From Frankiaceae bacterium (GTDB lineage: Bacteria; Actinomycetota; Actinomycetes; Mycobacteriales; SCTD01): a stretch of 6,255 nt of DNA. Under the pieces are notes generated by a model. The model ran no database searches and was not told the origin of the DNA. It worked only from the letters and a program-made list of their open reading frames with translations. The number at the start of each line of letters is the position of its first letter. The first letter of the stretch is position 1. Shown in pieces: positions 5,602-6,255 of the stretch. Location: positions 1-6,255 of the forward strand of contig CANKBT010000189.1 in the NCBI GenBank assembly GCA_947479995.1, read 5' to 3'. Both the position numbers and the translations under genes were made by a program.

Positions 5602-6255
5602 GTGACGATCGACCCGGCCGACCTCGAGGCCTTCCACCGGGTGGTCGCCGCGGCGCAGCGGCTCGACCCCGAGGCCCCGGAGGCGGTCGCCGTCCGGCGC
5701 GCCACCGCCGGGCTCTACAAGGCCGTCAAGGTGCGCCGCCGCAAGGACCACCACGCCGCCGTGCAGGCCGCCGACCGCGCGGTCATCGCGGCCACCGCCA
5801 CCGGGGCGCCCGACCGCGTCGACGACGAGACGCAGGGCCTGCCGCTCGCCACCCGGGCGGCGGGCGACAGCGCCGGCGAGCTGCTCGTGGCGCGCGGCTG
5901 CTACGTCTGCAAGCAGAAGTACACGCGCGTCGACGCGTGGTACCACCAGCTCTGCCCGGACTGCGCGGCGCTCAACAGGGCCAAGCGCGACGCCCGCACC
6001 GACCTCACCGGCCGCCGCGCGCTGCTCACCGGCGGGCGGGCGAAGATCGGCATGTACATCGCGCTGCGGCTGCTGTGCGACGGCGCGCACACCACGATCA
6101 CCACCCGCTTCCCCAAGGACGCGGCACGGCGCTTCGCGGCGATGGAGGACAGCGGCGACTGGCTGCACCGGCTGCGCATCGTGGGCATCGACCTGCGCGA
6201 CCCGGCGCAGGTGCTGGCGCTGGCCGACTCGGTCGCCGCGCAGGGGCCCCTCGAC
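5602..6255 (+). CDS. SDR-family oxidoreductase with N-terminal zinc-finger module (5' part, runs off the window)
   Basis: The frame is open from GTG 5602 to the window end: 218 codons and no stop. Residues 1-95 form a mostly helical, charged region I do not recognise. Residues 100-121 contain CYVC and CPDC (C100, C103, C118, C121), a CxxC-x14-CxxC arrangement that probably binds zinc, with H115 nearby. From about residue 135 a Rossmann fold of the short-chain dehydrogenase/reductase type begins: RRALLTGGRAKIG (138-150), then TTITTRF (164-170) as strand two and GIDLRD (195-200) as the strand-three Asp motif. The nucleotide loop reads TGGRAKIG rather than the usual TGxxxGIG. The end AAQGPLD matches the stretch that in SDRs leads to the NNA motif, so the catalytic Tyr/Lys should lie just outside. 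The layout resembles a conserved actinobacterial protein group I recall; substrate unknown. The start is supported by the leaderless -10 box. Confidence 0.85.
   Translation, partial: MTIDPADLEAFHRVVAAAQRLDPEAPEAVAVRRATAGLYKAVKVRRRKDHHAAVQAADRAVIAATATGAPDRVDDETQGLPLATRAAGDSAGELLVARGCYVCKQKYTRVDAWYHQLCPDCAALNRAKRDARTDLTGRRALLTGGRAKIGMYIALRLLCDGAHTTITTRFPKDAARRFAAMEDSGDWLHRLRIVGIDLRDPAQVLALADSVAAQGPLD

Noticed and set aside
5320..6168. Minus-strand open frame across the divergent region and the SDR gene
   Set aside because: It is antisense to the SDR coding sequence, which has clear zinc-finger and Rossmann motifs, and it overlaps the msrA start in another frame. Its product is low-complexity and lacks recognisable motifs.
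1..6255. A new defence, mobile or CRISPR system
   Set aside because: No repeat-spacer array, transposase, integrase, toxin-antitoxin pair, nuclease or NTPase motif was seen; the genes are transport, redox repair, envelope and oxidoreductase types.

Overview
The window looks like ordinary chromosome from a very GC-rich actinobacterium. The base composition is strongly GC, G or C dominates third codon positions, GTG starts are common, neighbouring genes overlap by 4 bp, one gene appears to have a leaderless promoter, and the MsrA and zinc-finger/SDR proteins have actinobacterial-type sequences. The genus cannot be fixed from this sequence. I see no insertion sequence, phage gene, CRISPR array, tRNA or rRNA.

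Layout. (1) Positions 1-2090, plus strand: a tightly overlapping operon. It holds the last codons of an upstream gene, two tandem paralogous EamA/DMT-type transporters (29-895 and 892-1779), and a small protein with a C-terminal UVR motif (1776-2090). Each junction is a 4-bp stop/start overlap, so translation is probably coupled. (2) Positions 2091-5492, minus strand: a second operon read from right to left. It starts with msrA (methionine sulfoxide reductase A), then an unrecognised multi-pass membrane protein, then a secreted or membrane-anchored beta-propeller protein of the Beta_propel (PF09826/COG4880) type. The two operons converge with no base between their stop codons. (3) Positions 5493-5601: a divergent control region of about 109 bp with a perfect hairpin, a pair of direct repeats and a leaderless-type -10 box. 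(4) Positions 5602-6255, plus strand: the first 218 codons of an SDR-type oxidoreductase with an N-terminal four-cysteine zinc-finger module. It runs off the end of the window.

How the parts may work together. The plus-strand operon is a membrane export set plus a small helical UVR protein, and its substrate is not readable from sequence. The minus-strand operon joins a cytosolic oxidative-damage repair enzyme to two envelope proteins. The link could be functional or only positional. I found no clear new defence or mobile system. The most interesting items are the internally repeated unknown membrane protein, the zinc-finger/SDR fusion with its altered glycine motif, and the structured msrA/SDR divergent region.
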